DNA of 58,727 nt from an uncultured Pelagibacteraceae bacterium (GTDB lineage Bacteria > Pseudomonadota > Alphaproteobacteria > Pelagibacterales > Pelagibacteraceae), in NCBI GenBank assembly GCA_902597425.1, contig CACJXT010000003.1:1-58727 (forward strand), in the 5' to 3' direction. The notes beneath the pieces were generated by a model. That model had not been told where the DNA came from. It saw nothing but the letters and a program-made list of their open reading frames with translations, and searched no databases. Below are positions 38,390-47,133 of the stretch, piece by piece; position 1 is the stretch's first letter; every line of letters starts with the position of its first letter. Position numbers and translations under genes: made by a program.

Positions 38390-40873
38390 ATGGCAAAAAA
38401 AAAAATTACTGCTGTTCTAGGACCCACAAATACTGGAAAAACCTTTCAAGCTATTGAAACAATGCTCTCTTTTGAAAGTGGAATGATTGGTTTTCCTTTA
38501 AGATTATTAGCCAGAGAAGTTTACGACAAGATTATTCAAAAAATTGATCCTAGCAAAGTTGCACTAATAACTGGTGAAGAAAAGATTATACCAGTTAATG
38601 CTAAATATTATCTTTGTACAGTAGAATCTATGCCTATAGATAAAAATTTAGAATTTGTCGGGGTAGATGAAATTCAAATGTGTGCTGATAGTGAAAGGGG
38701 TCATATTTTTACTGATCGTTTATTAAACCTTAGAGGTGAAAAACTTACAATGTTAATGGGTTCTAACACAATTAAAAATATTATTGCTAAATTAGATGAA
38801 GATACTGAATTTATTAATAAAGAAAGATTATCAAAACTTTCTTATGTTGGTCACAAAAAAATTTCAAGAATAGATAGAAAAACTGCAATTATAGCTTTTT
38901 CAGCGGAAGAAGTTTACGCAATTGCTGAATTAGTAAGAAGGCAAAAAGGTGGTGCAGCAATTGTTATGGGTTCTTTAAGTCCAAAGACTAGAAATGCACA
39001 AGTTGAATTATATCAGTCAGGAGATGTAGATTTTTTGGTAGCAACTGATGCTATAGGTATGGGAATAAACATGGATTTAGAGAATGTTTATTTTTCAAAT
39101 TTAAAAAAATTTGATGGTAAAAAACTTAGAAGATTAAATCTATCAGAAATTGGTCAAATAGCAGGAAGAGCTGGAAGGTATTTAAATGATGGAAATTTTG
39201 GAATAACTGGAGATTGTGCAGAAATTAATGCTGAAGAAGTAGAATTATTAGAAAATCATAAATTTGAAGAAATTAGAACATTGATTTGGAGAAATTCAAA
39301 TCTAAACTTTAATAATGCAAATAGTTTAATTAAATCACTTGAAGAAAAGCCTAATAAAGATTGGTTAAGAAAAGTTCATGAATGCGAAGATGAAAAGGTT
39401 TTAAAATATTTTTTAAAAGATTTAACATCATTCAAAATATTAAATAATGAAAAAGTATTAAGTTTGTTGTGGGAATGTTGTCAAATTCCTGATTTTGTTA
39501 AAAAAACTTATGGTAATCACTTGGAAGTTGTAAGTAAAGTTTTTGGTTTTCTTAATGGAAAAAAAGGGAAAATAAGTAACAATTATATGAAACAACAACT
39601 ATCAGTTTTAGATAAATTAGAAGGAAATGTTGATTCTTTATCAAACAGAATTGCAAATGTTAGAACATGGTCTTATGTGTCGAATAAAGTTAATTGGGTA
39701 GAAAATCAAGATTATTGGGTTGAAAGAACAAAATTATTAGAAGATAAATTATCAGATAGATTGCATGAAGAACTTACTAAAAGTTTTATTGATAAAAGAG
39801 CAAGTATTTTAGCTAGAGGATTAAAACAAGATGTGACTTTTAATACTAAAATAATCGAAAACGAAAAAGTTATAATAGACAATCAATTTATTGGAAAATT
39901 AAAAGGATTAAAATTAGAGCTAGACTTAAAAGTTGATACACTTGACACTGACATTAAGTCACTAAAGAAAGCTGCAAAACAAGGCATTGGTCCAGAATTA
40001 AACAAAAGAATTAAACAAATTATTAGCACTGGTTTGCTTGAGTTAAAAGATGATTTTAAAATTTATTGGGGAAAATTTTCAATTGCTAAATTACTACCTG
40101 GCAAAGATTACCTAGAACCTGAGTTAACCTTAATCATTGATGATATTGTTGAAATTTCTGAAAAAAAAAAACTTTCAGATTATTTGGAAAAATGGTTAAG
40201 TAAAAAAATCAGATTTGTATTAAAAAGCTTAATCGAACTTAAAGATTTAAAAGAAAAAAATTCTTCTATTAGAGCTTTGGCTTATCAATTATACGAAAAT
40301 AATGGTGTATTAAAAAGAGAGAACGTCATGGAATATTTAAAAAATTTAGAACAAAAAGAGAGAAAAATTTTAAGAAATTTAGGAGTAAAATTTGGTAGAT
40401 ATCATATTTTCCTTTTTAAATTATTAAAACCGGAAGCAGTTTCATTAAGAATTTTACTTTGGAAAAATTATAATCAAAAGTTATTTAATCTTAAGCCTCC
40501 AACTTTTGGATTAAATTTTTTAGAGAACAAAGATCTTAAAAATAAAAATTTTATGCTATTATGTGGATTTGAAAGTTTTGATGAATATTTTGTTAGAATA
40601 GATATTTTGGAAAGATTGTTTGTAAAAATTATAAATTCAAATCCAAACAAAAATAGTAAAATAAAACTTGTTCCTGAGATGCTAAATTTACTTGGTTGTA
40701 GCAAAGAAAATTTTTTAAAGTTAATAAAAAAAATGAATTATAAAACTCTTGAAGAAAATAACGAATTTTACTTTAAATATGCTCAAAATAAAAAAAAGGA
40801 TAAAAAATTTATTCCAAAAAATCAAAAAACTGATAATCCTTTCAGTATTTTAAAAAATATGAGTCTTAAATAA
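38390..40873 (+). CDS. SUV3/MgpS-like ATP-dependent RNA/DNA helicase
   Basis: The 827-residue SF2 helicase has Walker A GPTNTGKTFQAI (about residues 11-22), a DExx box VDEIQM (about 93-98), and motif VI QIAGRAGRY (about 254-262). The long Lys-rich C-terminal half (about 300-827) is the alphaproteobacterial extension seen in helicases of this locus. It resembles mitochondrial SUV3, which works in RNA decay. It starts the operon helicase-terB-fdxA-carD and its stop overlaps the TerB-like start by one base. Confidence 0.88.
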   Translation: MAKKKITAVLGPTNTGKTFQAIETMLSFESGMIGFPLRLLAREVYDKIIQKIDPSKVALITGEEKIIPVNAKYYLCTVESMPIDKNLEFVGVDEIQMCADSERGHIFTDRLLNLRGEKLTMLMGSNTIKNIIAKLDEDTEFINKERLSKLSYVGHKKISRIDRKTAIIAFSAEEVYAIAELVRRQKGGAAIVMGSLSPKTRNAQVELYQSGDVDFLVATDAIGMGINMDLENVYFSNLKKFDGKKLRRLNLSEIGQIAGRAGRYLNDGNFGITGDCAEINAEEVELLENHKFEEIRTLIWRNSNLNFNNANSLIKSLEEKPNKDWLRKVHECEDEKVLKYFLKDLTSFKILNNEKVLSLLWECCQIPDFVKKTYGNHLEVVSKVFGFLNGKKGKISNNYMKQQLSVLDKLEGNVDSLSNRIANVRTWSYVSNKVNWVENQDYWVERTKLLEDKLSDRLHEELTKSFIDKRASILARGLKQDVTFNTKIIENEKVIIDNQFIGKLKGLKLELDLKVDTLDTDIKSLKKAAKQGIGPELNKRIKQIISTGLLELKDDFKIYWGKFSIAKLLPGKDYLEPELTLIIDDIVEISEKKKLSDYLEKWLSKKIRFVLKSLIELKDLKEKNSSIRALAYQLYENNGVLKRENVMEYLKNLEQKERKILRNLGVKFGRYHIFLFKLLKPEAVSLRILLWKNYNQKLFNLKPPTFGLNFLENKDLKNKNFMLLCGFESFDEYFVRIDILERLFVKIINSNPNKNSKIKLVPEMLNLLGCSKENFLKLIKKMNYKTLEENNEFYFKYAQNKKKDKKFIPKNQKTDNPFSILKNMSLK

Positions 40874-41307
40874 TGTTCAAACTCTTCAAAAAAAAAAATG
40901 CAATTGATAATATACAAAATAGTAATGAACTATTGTCAAAAACTACTTCCTTACTTATTCACGCTGCAAAAATTGATGAAAATTACACTAATAAAGAAAA
41001 AGAAATTATCAAAAAAACACTTATAGAATTAGGTGCAAAACATTCTGAAGTTGATAAAATAATAATAAATGCGGAAATTAATGAAGAAAATTCTAATCAA
41101 ATATTAGATTTTACAAAAGAAATTAAAAATAAAGGTCATGATTTTAAAATTAAAATTATTGAAACATTATGGAATATTATTTATTCAAATAATGAAGCTG
41201 ACATGTATGAAGATAATTTAATGAGAAGACTGTCCGGTTTGTTATACTTAGATAATAAAACAATGGGTGACATAAAAGAAAAAATAAAAAAAAACTCAAC
41301 ACAATGA
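40873..41307 (+). CDS. TerB-like (tellurite-resistance/DjlA-N family) protein
   Basis: The 144-residue, all-helical protein contains [20 protein letters not shown] and [20 protein letters not shown]. The two acidic helix-turn segments, spaced about 80 residues apart, fit the TerB/DUF533 pattern with possible metal ligands. No signal peptide. It overlaps the helicase by one base and fdxA by four bases. Many alphaproteobacteria have an S4 RNA-binding gene at this position, which is not seen here. Its role is unknown. Confidence 0.8.
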   Translation: MFKLFKKKNAIDNIQNSNELLSKTTSLLIHAAKIDENYTNKEKEIIKKTLIELGAKHSEVDKIIINAEINEENSNQILDFTKEIKNKGHDFKIKIIETLWNIIYSNNEADMYEDNLMRRLSGLLYLDNKTMGDIKEKIKKNSTQ

Positions 41308-41630
41308 CTTATATTGTAAACGAAAACTGCATTAAGTGTAAATTAACAGACTGTGTTGAAGTTTGTCCGGTTGATTGTTTTTATGAGGGAAAAAATATGC
41401 TTGTAATTAAACCTGATGAGTGTATAGATTGTGGCGTTTGTGAACCTGAATGTCCAATTGATGCTATAAAACCAGACACTGAACCTGGAACTGAAAAGTG
41501 GGTAGAATTGAACAGTAAATATTCAGAAATTTGGCCAAACATAAACAAACAAAAGGATCCTTTAGAAGATAACGAAAAATATAGAAATGAAGAAAATAAG
41601 TTTGAAAAATATTTTAAAGAAAACATTTAA
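41304..41630 (+). CDS. fdxA: Seven-iron ferredoxin FdxA (3Fe-4S/4Fe-4S)
   Basis: This 108-residue ferredoxin has [18 protein letters not shown] for the first cluster (about residues 9-26) and [16 protein letters not shown] for the second (about 39-54), in the pattern of bacterial 7Fe ferredoxins. The C-terminal [20 protein letters not shown] is the usual FdxA tail. It carries low-potential electrons; the partner is unknown. It overlaps the TerB-like gene by four bases and the carD start by 44 bases. Confidence 0.95.
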   Translation: MTYIVNENCIKCKLTDCVEVCPVDCFYEGKNMLVIKPDECIDCGVCEPECPIDAIKPDTEPGTEKWVELNSKYSEIWPNINKQKDPLEDNEKYRNEENKFEKYFKENI

Positions 41631-42438
41631 AAAATCTAATCTAAAGAAACCTACAAAAAAGGTTAAATCTGTTAAAAAGGTTAAATCTGTTAAAAAGGTT
41701 AAATCTACTAAAAAAATTAAATTTTCTAAAATAAGAAAAACTAATAAAAAAATTATTAAAAAAAAAAATACTATTTCGCCTAAAACAGCAACAGGTATTA
41801 ATCAAAAAAATAAAACAGATAATTTAAGAATCCCCAAAAGTAATGAAATAAAGCCAGAAATTAAAAAAATTAAAAAACAAGGAACTGCAGATAAAGAATA
41901 TAAACTTAAAGATTATGTAGTTTATCCTAAACATGGTGTTGGACAAATTCTATCTGTTGGTTCTAAAATTATAGGTGGAATCGAAGTTCAATGTTACAAT
42001 ATAAAATTCGATAAAGATAAAGCAATAGGATTACTTCCAATTAATAAACAATCTTATTTAAGACCACTAGCTACAATTAATCAAGTAAACAAATCAATTT
42101 CAATACTAAAAAGTAAACCAAAAATCAAAAGATCAATGTGGAGCAGAAGAGCTCAAGAATATGAACAAAAAATTACCTCAGGAAAAATTTACGATTTAGC
42201 TGAAGTTGTTAGAGATCTAAATAAAGGTGATGATTTGATGGTAGATCAATCTTACAGTGAAAGACAGCTTTTCGAAAAAGCATACGAACGAATATTGGCA
42301 GAATTTCAAATAGTTTTGGGTACATCACTAGAAAACGCTCAAAAAAAATTAGATAAAGCTCTTAAAAGAAACTTAGAACATCAAAAACCTAGATTAGAAC
42401 CAAAAACTGAACAACCAACAACAGAAGCAGTAGAATAA
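41587..42438 (+). CDS. carD: CarD/CdnL-family transcription regulator with a lysine-rich N-terminal tail
   Basis: Residues about 105-270 are the CarD domain: [20 protein letters not shown] (RNA-polymerase-interacting part) and the helical DNA-binding region with [13 protein letters not shown] and [13 protein letters not shown]. CarD proteins stabilise open complexes at promoters. In front is an unusual tail of about 100 residues that is mostly Lys, Ile, Asn and Ser and includes KKVKSV repeats. The ATG at 41587 lies inside fdxA (44-base overlap); a TTG at 41602 is another possible start. Any start still leaves most of the tail. A bidirectional terminator follows. Confidence 0.9.
   Translation: MKKISLKNILKKTFKKSNLKKPTKKVKSVKKVKSVKKVKSTKKIKFSKIRKTNKKIIKKKNTISPKTATGINQKNKTDNLRIPKSNEIKPEIKKIKKQGTADKEYKLKDYVVYPKHGVGQILSVGSKIIGGIEVQCYNIKFDKDKAIGLLPINKQSYLRPLATINQVNKSISILKSKPKIKRSMWSRRAQEYEQKITSGKIYDLAEVVRDLNKGDDLMVDQSYSERQLFEKAYERILAEFQIVLGTSLENAQKKLDKALKRNLEHQKPRLEPKTEQPTTEAVE
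41656..41709 (+). repeat. 18-bp tandem repeat, three copies, in carD
   Basis: AAAAAGGTTAAATCTGTT occurs at 41656-41673 and 41674-41691, and again at 41692-41709 with its last three bases changed (ACT). It encodes KKVKSV-type repeats in the basic tail of CarD, in frame. Near-identical DNA suggests recent expansion. Confidence 0.9.
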
Positions 42439-42479
42439 AAGAACGCCTCCCACAACATTAATTGAAGGAAGCGTTCTTT
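42438..42479. terminator. Bidirectional terminator between carD and the polybasic peptide gene
   Basis: AAAGAACGC (42438-42446) pairs with GCGTTCTTT (42471-42479). After one mismatch, TCC pairs with GGA, closing a 16-base loop. The A-rich and T-rich flanks work in both directions: UUU ends the carD transcript and UUUUAUU ends transcripts on the minus strand. It starts within the carD stop region. Confidence 0.7.
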
Positions 42480-42492
42480 AAAAGATACTTAA

Positions 42493-42561
42493 CTATCTTC
42501 TTCTTCTTTTCTTAGCTTTTTTCTTAGCTTTTTTCTTAGCTTTTTTTCTTCTTTTAGCCAT
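42493..42561 (-). CDS. Polybasic 22-residue peptide (only Met, Ala, Lys, Arg)
   Basis: ATG at 42561 opens 22 codons ending in TAG (42495-42493). The product starts MAKRRKKA, continues with a period-4 Ala-Lys-Lys-Lys core (Ala at residues 2, 8, 12, 16) and ends in four Arg. An AGGGAG Shine-Dalgarno sequence (42573-42568) sits six bases before the ATG, stronger than most in this window. A perfect palindrome, a TTGACA box and a downstream bidirectional terminator complete a transcription unit. Such a peptide should bind nucleic acid or rRNA, like a histone-tail or ribosomal-protein fragment. I do not recognise a family; the function is inferred only from charge. It contains a 12-base repeat. Confidence 0.72.
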   Translation of the reverse strand: MAKRRKKAKKKAKKKAKKRRRR

Positions 42562-42584
42562 CTTTAGCTCCCTGTTTTAGTTTT

Positions 42585-42602
42585 ACGAATCATGTGATTC
42601 GT
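42585..42602. promoter_or_regulatory. Perfect palindrome upstream of the polybasic peptide gene
   Basis: ACGAATCA-TG-TGATTCGT has eight-base arms and a two-base spacer. It ends 24 bases upstream of the peptide ATG and lies just downstream of a TTGACA promoter element, so it would be at or near the start of the transcript. It is either an operator for a dimeric repressor or a 5' RNA hairpin. Confidence 0.55.
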
Positions 42603-42613
42603 TGTTAAGTTTA

Positions 42614-42642
42614 TTTTTATTTTTTTTAACAACTTATGTCAA
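42614..42642 (-). promoter_or_regulatory. Candidate promoter of the polybasic peptide gene
   Basis: On the minus strand a consensus TTGACA (42642-42637) is followed after 17 bases by TAAAAA (42619-42614), a weak -10. Transcription would start near 42607, immediately before the palindrome. From here to 42760 the plus-strand sequence is AT-rich, with nothing else recognisable. Confidence 0.45.
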
Positions 42643-42760
42643 ATAGTTAATTTTTTGTATTTTTAAATTATTTTTTTATTTTTTTATAAAAATTATTTTT
42701 AGTTAAAAACGCTTTGTTTTACTTGTCTAATTAGAGATTAAAACTTTTTATTTAATTTAG

Positions 42761-44494
42761 TTATGAATAAAGATTTTCTAACTCTTTTTTATATTTTTCC
42801 GTTACTTTTTTTCTTTTTACTTTCATTGTTGGTGTTAACAAACCATTTTCTATAGAAAAATTTTCATCTATTAATTGAATTTTTTTTATTCTTTCTACCA
42901 AAGTTAATTTTTTATTTATATCTTCAATTGTTTTATTAATTTTTTCTTTATCGCCTAAAAATTCCTTATTTGGAACTATTAAGGCTACTAAATAATTTTT
43001 CTTGTCTCCATAAATCATACATTGGTCAATTTCTGTCGCATTAGTAATCATATTCTCAATTTTTGCTGGTGAAATATTGTCTCCTCCAGCACTAACAATA
43101 ATATCTTTTTTTCTATCAGTAATTTTTAGATAACCATCTTGAGCATCTATTTCTCCTATATCTCCTGTGTGTAACCAACCATCTCTAATAACTTTTGCTG
43201 TTTCCTCTTTTTTATTCCAATATCCTAGCATCACATTTTCACCCTTAACTAATATTTCACCATCTTGAGCAATTTTAACTTTGTTTCCTTTAAAAGGAGG
43301 TCCTACAGTTTCAACCTTTATTTTGTGAATGGGGTTGCAACTCACTACAGGAGAGGTTTCAGTTAAACCATATCCTTGAAGAGTAGGAAGTCCAATAGCA
43401 TTTAAAAATTCTCCTATTTCTCTATCCAAAGCTCCACCTCCAGAAACAAAAGCTTTTAAATTTCCACCAAATTGTTTTTTTATTTTTTTTCTGACTAATA
43501 AATCCAACAGTGAATTTATTAATTTTTCAAAAAAAGTCATTTTTTCTTTTAACAATTTTTTTTTGCCCAATCGAATAGTTGTGTCAATTAACTTGGCTTT
43601 AAAGCCCGTCTGTTTTTTTATATTGTTATTAATTTTATTGTAAAGATTTTGATAGAATCTAGGAACAGCTGTCATAATTGTTGGCTTTGCTTCAGCTATA
43701 TTGTCTAAAAGTTTTTCTATTTTTTCCGCATAAAAAACTTTAGCACCTACTGCTATTTGCGCAAATTGAACACAGTGTTCATATGAATGTGAGAGAGGTA
43801 ACCAAGTTAAAAACACTGGCCTGGAATCAATTAATGGTTTCATAATTTCACAAGCTCCCACAAGGTTATTTAAAATACCACCGTGGCTTAAAATTACTCC
43901 TTTTGGATTGCCCCCAGTTCCAGAAGTATAAATTATACAAGCTGCTGATGATCTTTTTAAATTTAAATTTTGCATTTTATCTTTTTCAGATAAATCATTT
44001 TTTATTATAGAATTAAAATCTAAATATTTTTCCTTATTATCTATATTTAAATTATGAAGCACTTTTTCTACTCCATCAAAAGTAATTACTTTTTTTATAA
44101 AATTTTTCTCATTAATAATTTTGTTTAATTTTTTAAGCATGTCATTGTTAGAAACAATAATGACCGTTGGTTCACAATCTTCAATTAAATATTTATAATC
44201 TTCTTCTGTATAAGTTGTATATGCAGGCACTGTAATTGCACCAGATAACATAATGGCTAGATCAGAAATAAACCATTCAGGTCTATTTTCTGATACTAAA
44301 AGGCATCTATCTCCTTCTTTAACATTGTTTTTTATTGTTTTTGAAAGCTTAAATATATTTATTTTTGTTTCTTCCCATGTAAAAAATTTTTTTTTATTTG
44401 GATTTAACCACTTTAAAAAAATACTTTTAGGATCTTGTTTTTCTGACTGGTAAAAAAATAATTCAGTTAAGCTATTAAAATTGTCTAAATTCAT
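42761..44494 (-). CDS. Long-chain fatty-acid-CoA ligase (AMP-forming, FAA1-like)
   Basis: The 577-residue ligase has the AMP motif IIYTSGTGGNPKGVILSHGG (about residues 190-209), LQGYGLTETSPVVSCNP, WLHTGDIGEIDAQDGYLKITDRKK, trimmed here to TGDIG and ITDRKKD as its core, and a C-terminal LTPTMKVKRKKV typical of long-chain acyl-CoA synthetases of the FAA1 type. It activates free fatty acids for lipid synthesis or beta-oxidation. It is monocistronic, starting 8 bases from the end of tRNA-Leu on the same strand. Confidence 0.9.
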   Translation of the reverse strand: MNLDNFNSLTELFFYQSEKQDPKSIFLKWLNPNKKKFFTWEETKINIFKLSKTIKNNVKEGDRCLLVSENRPEWFISDLAIMLSGAITVPAYTTYTEEDYKYLIEDCEPTVIIVSNNDMLKKLNKIINEKNFIKKVITFDGVEKVLHNLNIDNKEKYLDFNSIIKNDLSEKDKMQNLNLKRSSAACIIYTSGTGGNPKGVILSHGGILNNLVGACEIMKPLIDSRPVFLTWLPLSHSYEHCVQFAQIAVGAKVFYAEKIEKLLDNIAEAKPTIMTAVPRFYQNLYNKINNNIKKQTGFKAKLIDTTIRLGKKKLLKEKMTFFEKLINSLLDLLVRKKIKKQFGGNLKAFVSGGGALDREIGEFLNAIGLPTLQGYGLTETSPVVSCNPIHKIKVETVGPPFKGNKVKIAQDGEILVKGENVMLGYWNKKEETAKVIRDGWLHTGDIGEIDAQDGYLKITDRKKDIIVSAGGDNISPAKIENMITNATEIDQCMIYGDKKNYLVALIVPNKEFLGDKEKINKTIEDINKKLTLVERIKKIQLIDENFSIENGLLTPTMKVKRKKVTEKYKKELENLYS

Positions 44495-44501
44495 AATATT
44501 T

Positions 44502-44586
44502 TGGTGGGCGAAGAGAGAATCGAACTCTCACTTTTTACAAAACACGATTTTGAGTCGTGCGCGTCTACCAGTTCCGCCATTCGCCC
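44502..44586 (-). tRNA. tRNA-Leu(CAA)
   Basis: The minus strand starts GGGCGAAUGGCGGAACUGG and ends UUCGCCC with discriminator A and encoded CCA (44504-44502). The anticodon stem CACGA/UCGUG encloses CUCAAAA, so the anticodon is CAA (codon UUG). A long variable arm fits leucine. The acceptor stem pairs fully; length 85. Confidence 0.96.
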
Positions 44587-44693
44587 TCTAATCTAATTTA
44601 ATAATATTTATTTAAATCTAAATTAATTATCCGCAAAAGCAAATTCTTAGCTTACAATTGCCAAAAAAATCATTATTTTAAAGTAAAATTATT

Positions 44694-45980
44694 ATGAAAA
44701 TAAATTCCAAAAGAATATTTTTCTTTTACATATTATTATACTTAACACTTTTAATAGGGTTTTATTTTAATGAAGATTTTGCAGGTGGATATAAAGTTGA
44801 TTACCTTATTTATAAAAATACAATTAGTGCGTTTAATTTAGATTTAAAAAATTCATTAATTTTTTATGAAAAGTTCACAGTAATGGCTTCACCTGTTTTC
44901 TTATTATTACTAAATTATATAAATAAAGTTTTAAATAACGATACGTTTGTAAGATTTTTAAATTTAAATTTTTCATTAATATTACCATATCTTTTCTTTC
45001 TATGTCTCCAAGTGAAATACAGTGATACAAAAAAATATCTTCTATGTTTGTTGCCAGCAATTATCTTTATTTCTCCATATTTTAGGTCAAGCTCTATATG
45101 GATAGGTCCAGAAAATTTATCTTTAATCTTTTTTTTAGCTAGTGTTTATTTTTTCTTAAGACATGAAAAGCAAAAACAAAATTTATCTTTTATTCTATTA
45201 AACGCATTTTTTTTAGCCATGACAGCTTATATAAGACCAATATATTTCTTGTTTAGCATATATTTTTTTTTAAAGTTTTACTTCAATATTAAATTTTCTA
45301 AGAATTTAGTTTATTACATTATATTTAATATGCTGCTAAGTCTTCCTGCTTTCTATTATGTATTTATATTAAAAGTAAATTTCTTTTATGCAGCTTTAGC
45401 TAATGGATTAGGTTTTACAAATCAAATTAATCAATTTGCTATAACTATTTCAATAATATTTTTTTATTCAATACCTTTTTTATTAAATAATTATAAAAAT
45501 TATTTAGATATAAAAAATTATAAAATTATAAATTTTATTTTTTCAGTTTTTTTTATTTATTTAGTATTCACATATTTTAATTATGAAGAACGTTTTGGTG
45601 AAATAGTATATGGAGGTGGAATTTTTTATAAACTTTCAAATTTAATTTTTAAATCAAATTATTTTTTTTACTTAATTGTAATTATATCTTTCAATATACT
45701 GACAATATTAATATTTAAAGAAAATAAGAATATAGATAAATTTCTTAATTTTATTCTTTTATTAATATTAATTTTTTTAGAACCTGATGGATATTATTTT
45801 CATGAAACTTACGATCCACTTCTTTATTTTGTTTTTTTATTACTAATAAATAGTCAACAATTTTTACACTTTGTTGAAAAATTAAATTTTAAAAATTTAA
45901 TAATATTATTTTCATTTGTAATTATTTATTATTGTACATCGATAACTAAATACTTATTTTTTTTTGTATCTCAGATATAA
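44694..45980 (+). CDS. Polytopic membrane protein, GT-C-like, function unknown
   Basis: This 428-residue protein has about ten to twelve hydrophobic segments separated by short loops. The first external loop (about residues 26-50) carries NEDFAGGYKVDYLIYKN, an acidic pair after helix one, as in GT-C glycosyltransferases, and SSSIWIGPENLSLIFF follows near residue 135. The resemblance to GT-C enzymes is weak, so only a membrane location is sure. It stands alone, 107 bases after tRNA-Leu. It may act in surface-glycan assembly. Confidence 0.6.
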   Translation: MKINSKRIFFFYILLYLTLLIGFYFNEDFAGGYKVDYLIYKNTISAFNLDLKNSLIFYEKFTVMASPVFLLLLNYINKVLNNDTFVRFLNLNFSLILPYLFFLCLQVKYSDTKKYLLCLLPAIIFISPYFRSSSIWIGPENLSLIFFLASVYFFLRHEKQKQNLSFILLNAFFLAMTAYIRPIYFLFSIYFFLKFYFNIKFSKNLVYYIIFNMLLSLPAFYYVFILKVNFFYAALANGLGFTNQINQFAITISIIFFYSIPFLLNNYKNYLDIKNYKIINFIFSVFFIYLVFTYFNYEERFGEIVYGGGIFYKLSNLIFKSNYFFYLIVIISFNILTILIFKENKNIDKFLNFILLLILIFLEPDGYYFHETYDPLLYFVFLLLINSQQFLHFVEKLNFKNLIILFSFVIIYYCTSITKYLFFFVSQI

Positions 45981-46049
45981 TAAATTGTATCTTAAAAAAT
46001 TATTTATAATTACGTAGAATAAAAACTCAAATTATATTAAAACAAAATA

Positions 46050-46646
46050 ATGTTTAAAGAATTATTGCAAAAAACTTTAAAACTTGCTGCACATAAAAGT
46101 TCTAAATTTTTTTTAGCTTTAATATCTTTTATTGAAAGCTCTTTTTTTCCGATACCACCAGATGTTTTAATTGTTCCCATGGTTATTGCAAAAAAAAATG
46201 ACTATATAAAAATATTTATTATTGCTACATTATTTTCTGCTTTAGGTGGATTGTTTGGCTATTTTATTGGATCAGTTTTTTTGGAATTTGCTATGAAAGT
46301 TATAGAATTTTATGGTTATGAAGAAAATGTTTTTAATCTACAAATTAGGCTATCTGAAAAAAGTGGTTTATTTCTTTGGCTTGGAATATTATTTATTGCT
46401 GGCTTTACACCGGTGCCTTTTAAAGTTTTTACAATAACTAGTGGTATTATAAATTTTAATATATTTATATTTTTTTTTATTTGTATAATTTCGCGTGGAT
46501 TAAGATTTTTTATTATTGCTTTTCTTTCAGCTAAATTTGGTAAAGTTTTTGGTAATTTTTTAGAAAAAAAAGGAGCAAAATGGTTTACAGTTATTGGTAT
46601 AGCAATTGTAATAATTGCTGCGATTATATATTTTGTTTTAAATTAA
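46050..46646 (+). CDS. YqaA/DedA-like (VTT domain) membrane protein
   Basis: The 198-residue inner-membrane protein has the VTT pattern: FIESSFFPIPPDVLIVPMVI (about residues 27-46), GGLFGYFIGSVF, and GFTPVPFKVFTITSGI (about 124-139). VTT proteins are linked to phospholipid or polyprenyl-phosphate flipping and membrane homeostasis. It is followed after one base by dsbB and then coq7; this trio is common in alphaproteobacteria. Confidence 0.87.
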   Translation: MFKELLQKTLKLAAHKSSKFFLALISFIESSFFPIPPDVLIVPMVIAKKNDYIKIFIIATLFSALGGLFGYFIGSVFLEFAMKVIEFYGYEENVFNLQIRLSEKSGLFLWLGILFIAGFTPVPFKVFTITSGIINFNIFIFFFICIISRGLRFFIIAFLSAKFGKVFGNFLEKKGAKWFTVIGIAIVIIAAIIYFVLN

Positions 46647-46647
46647 A

Positions 46648-47133
46648 ATGTCTCAAATAAAAAATAAAACTACTCTTAATGCAATTTTAATATTTAGTAT
46701 ATTTGCATTAATTGCAGCATATTTTGTTCAGTATGTATTAGGTCATAAACCTTGTAATCTTTGTTTAATTGAAAGAATTCCTTATATTTTTGCAGTATTA
46801 ATTATCATTTTAACTTTAATTTTAAAAAAATTTGAAAAACTTGTTTTAATTTTTTTAAGTTTAATTTTTGTTTCTGCAACTATTATATCTTTTTATCATT
46901 TTGGTATTGAACAAGGTTTTATTGCAGAATCTTCAGTTTGTGATTTAGGGAGTAAAAATGGCAATTTATCAAAAGATGATCTTCTAAAAGAACTACAACA
47001 AAGACCTATTAGCTGTAAAGATGTTAGTTTTAGAATTTTTGGTTTATCTCTTGCTACAATAAATACAATTATATCTTTTATATTAAGTATTATAACTATA
47101 AAACTTTTTACAAATTATGAAAAAAACAGATAA
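46648..47133 (+). CDS. dsbB: Disulfide-bond formation protein DsbB
   Basis: This 161-residue four-helix membrane protein has the first redox pair in GHKPCNLCLIERIPY (about residues 32-46) and a second periplasmic Cys pair in SSVCDLGS and RPISCKD (about 95-120). DsbB reoxidises DsbA and passes electrons to ubiquinone. The next gene is a ubiquinone-synthesis enzyme, and the two overlap by 17 bases. No dsbA is present in the window. Confidence 0.92.
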   Translation: MSQIKNKTTLNAILIFSIFALIAAYFVQYVLGHKPCNLCLIERIPYIFAVLIIILTLILKKFEKLVLIFLSLIFVSATIISFYHFGIEQGFIAESSVCDLGSKNGNLSKDDLLKELQQRPISCKDVSFRIFGLSLATINTIISFILSIITIKLFTNYEKNR

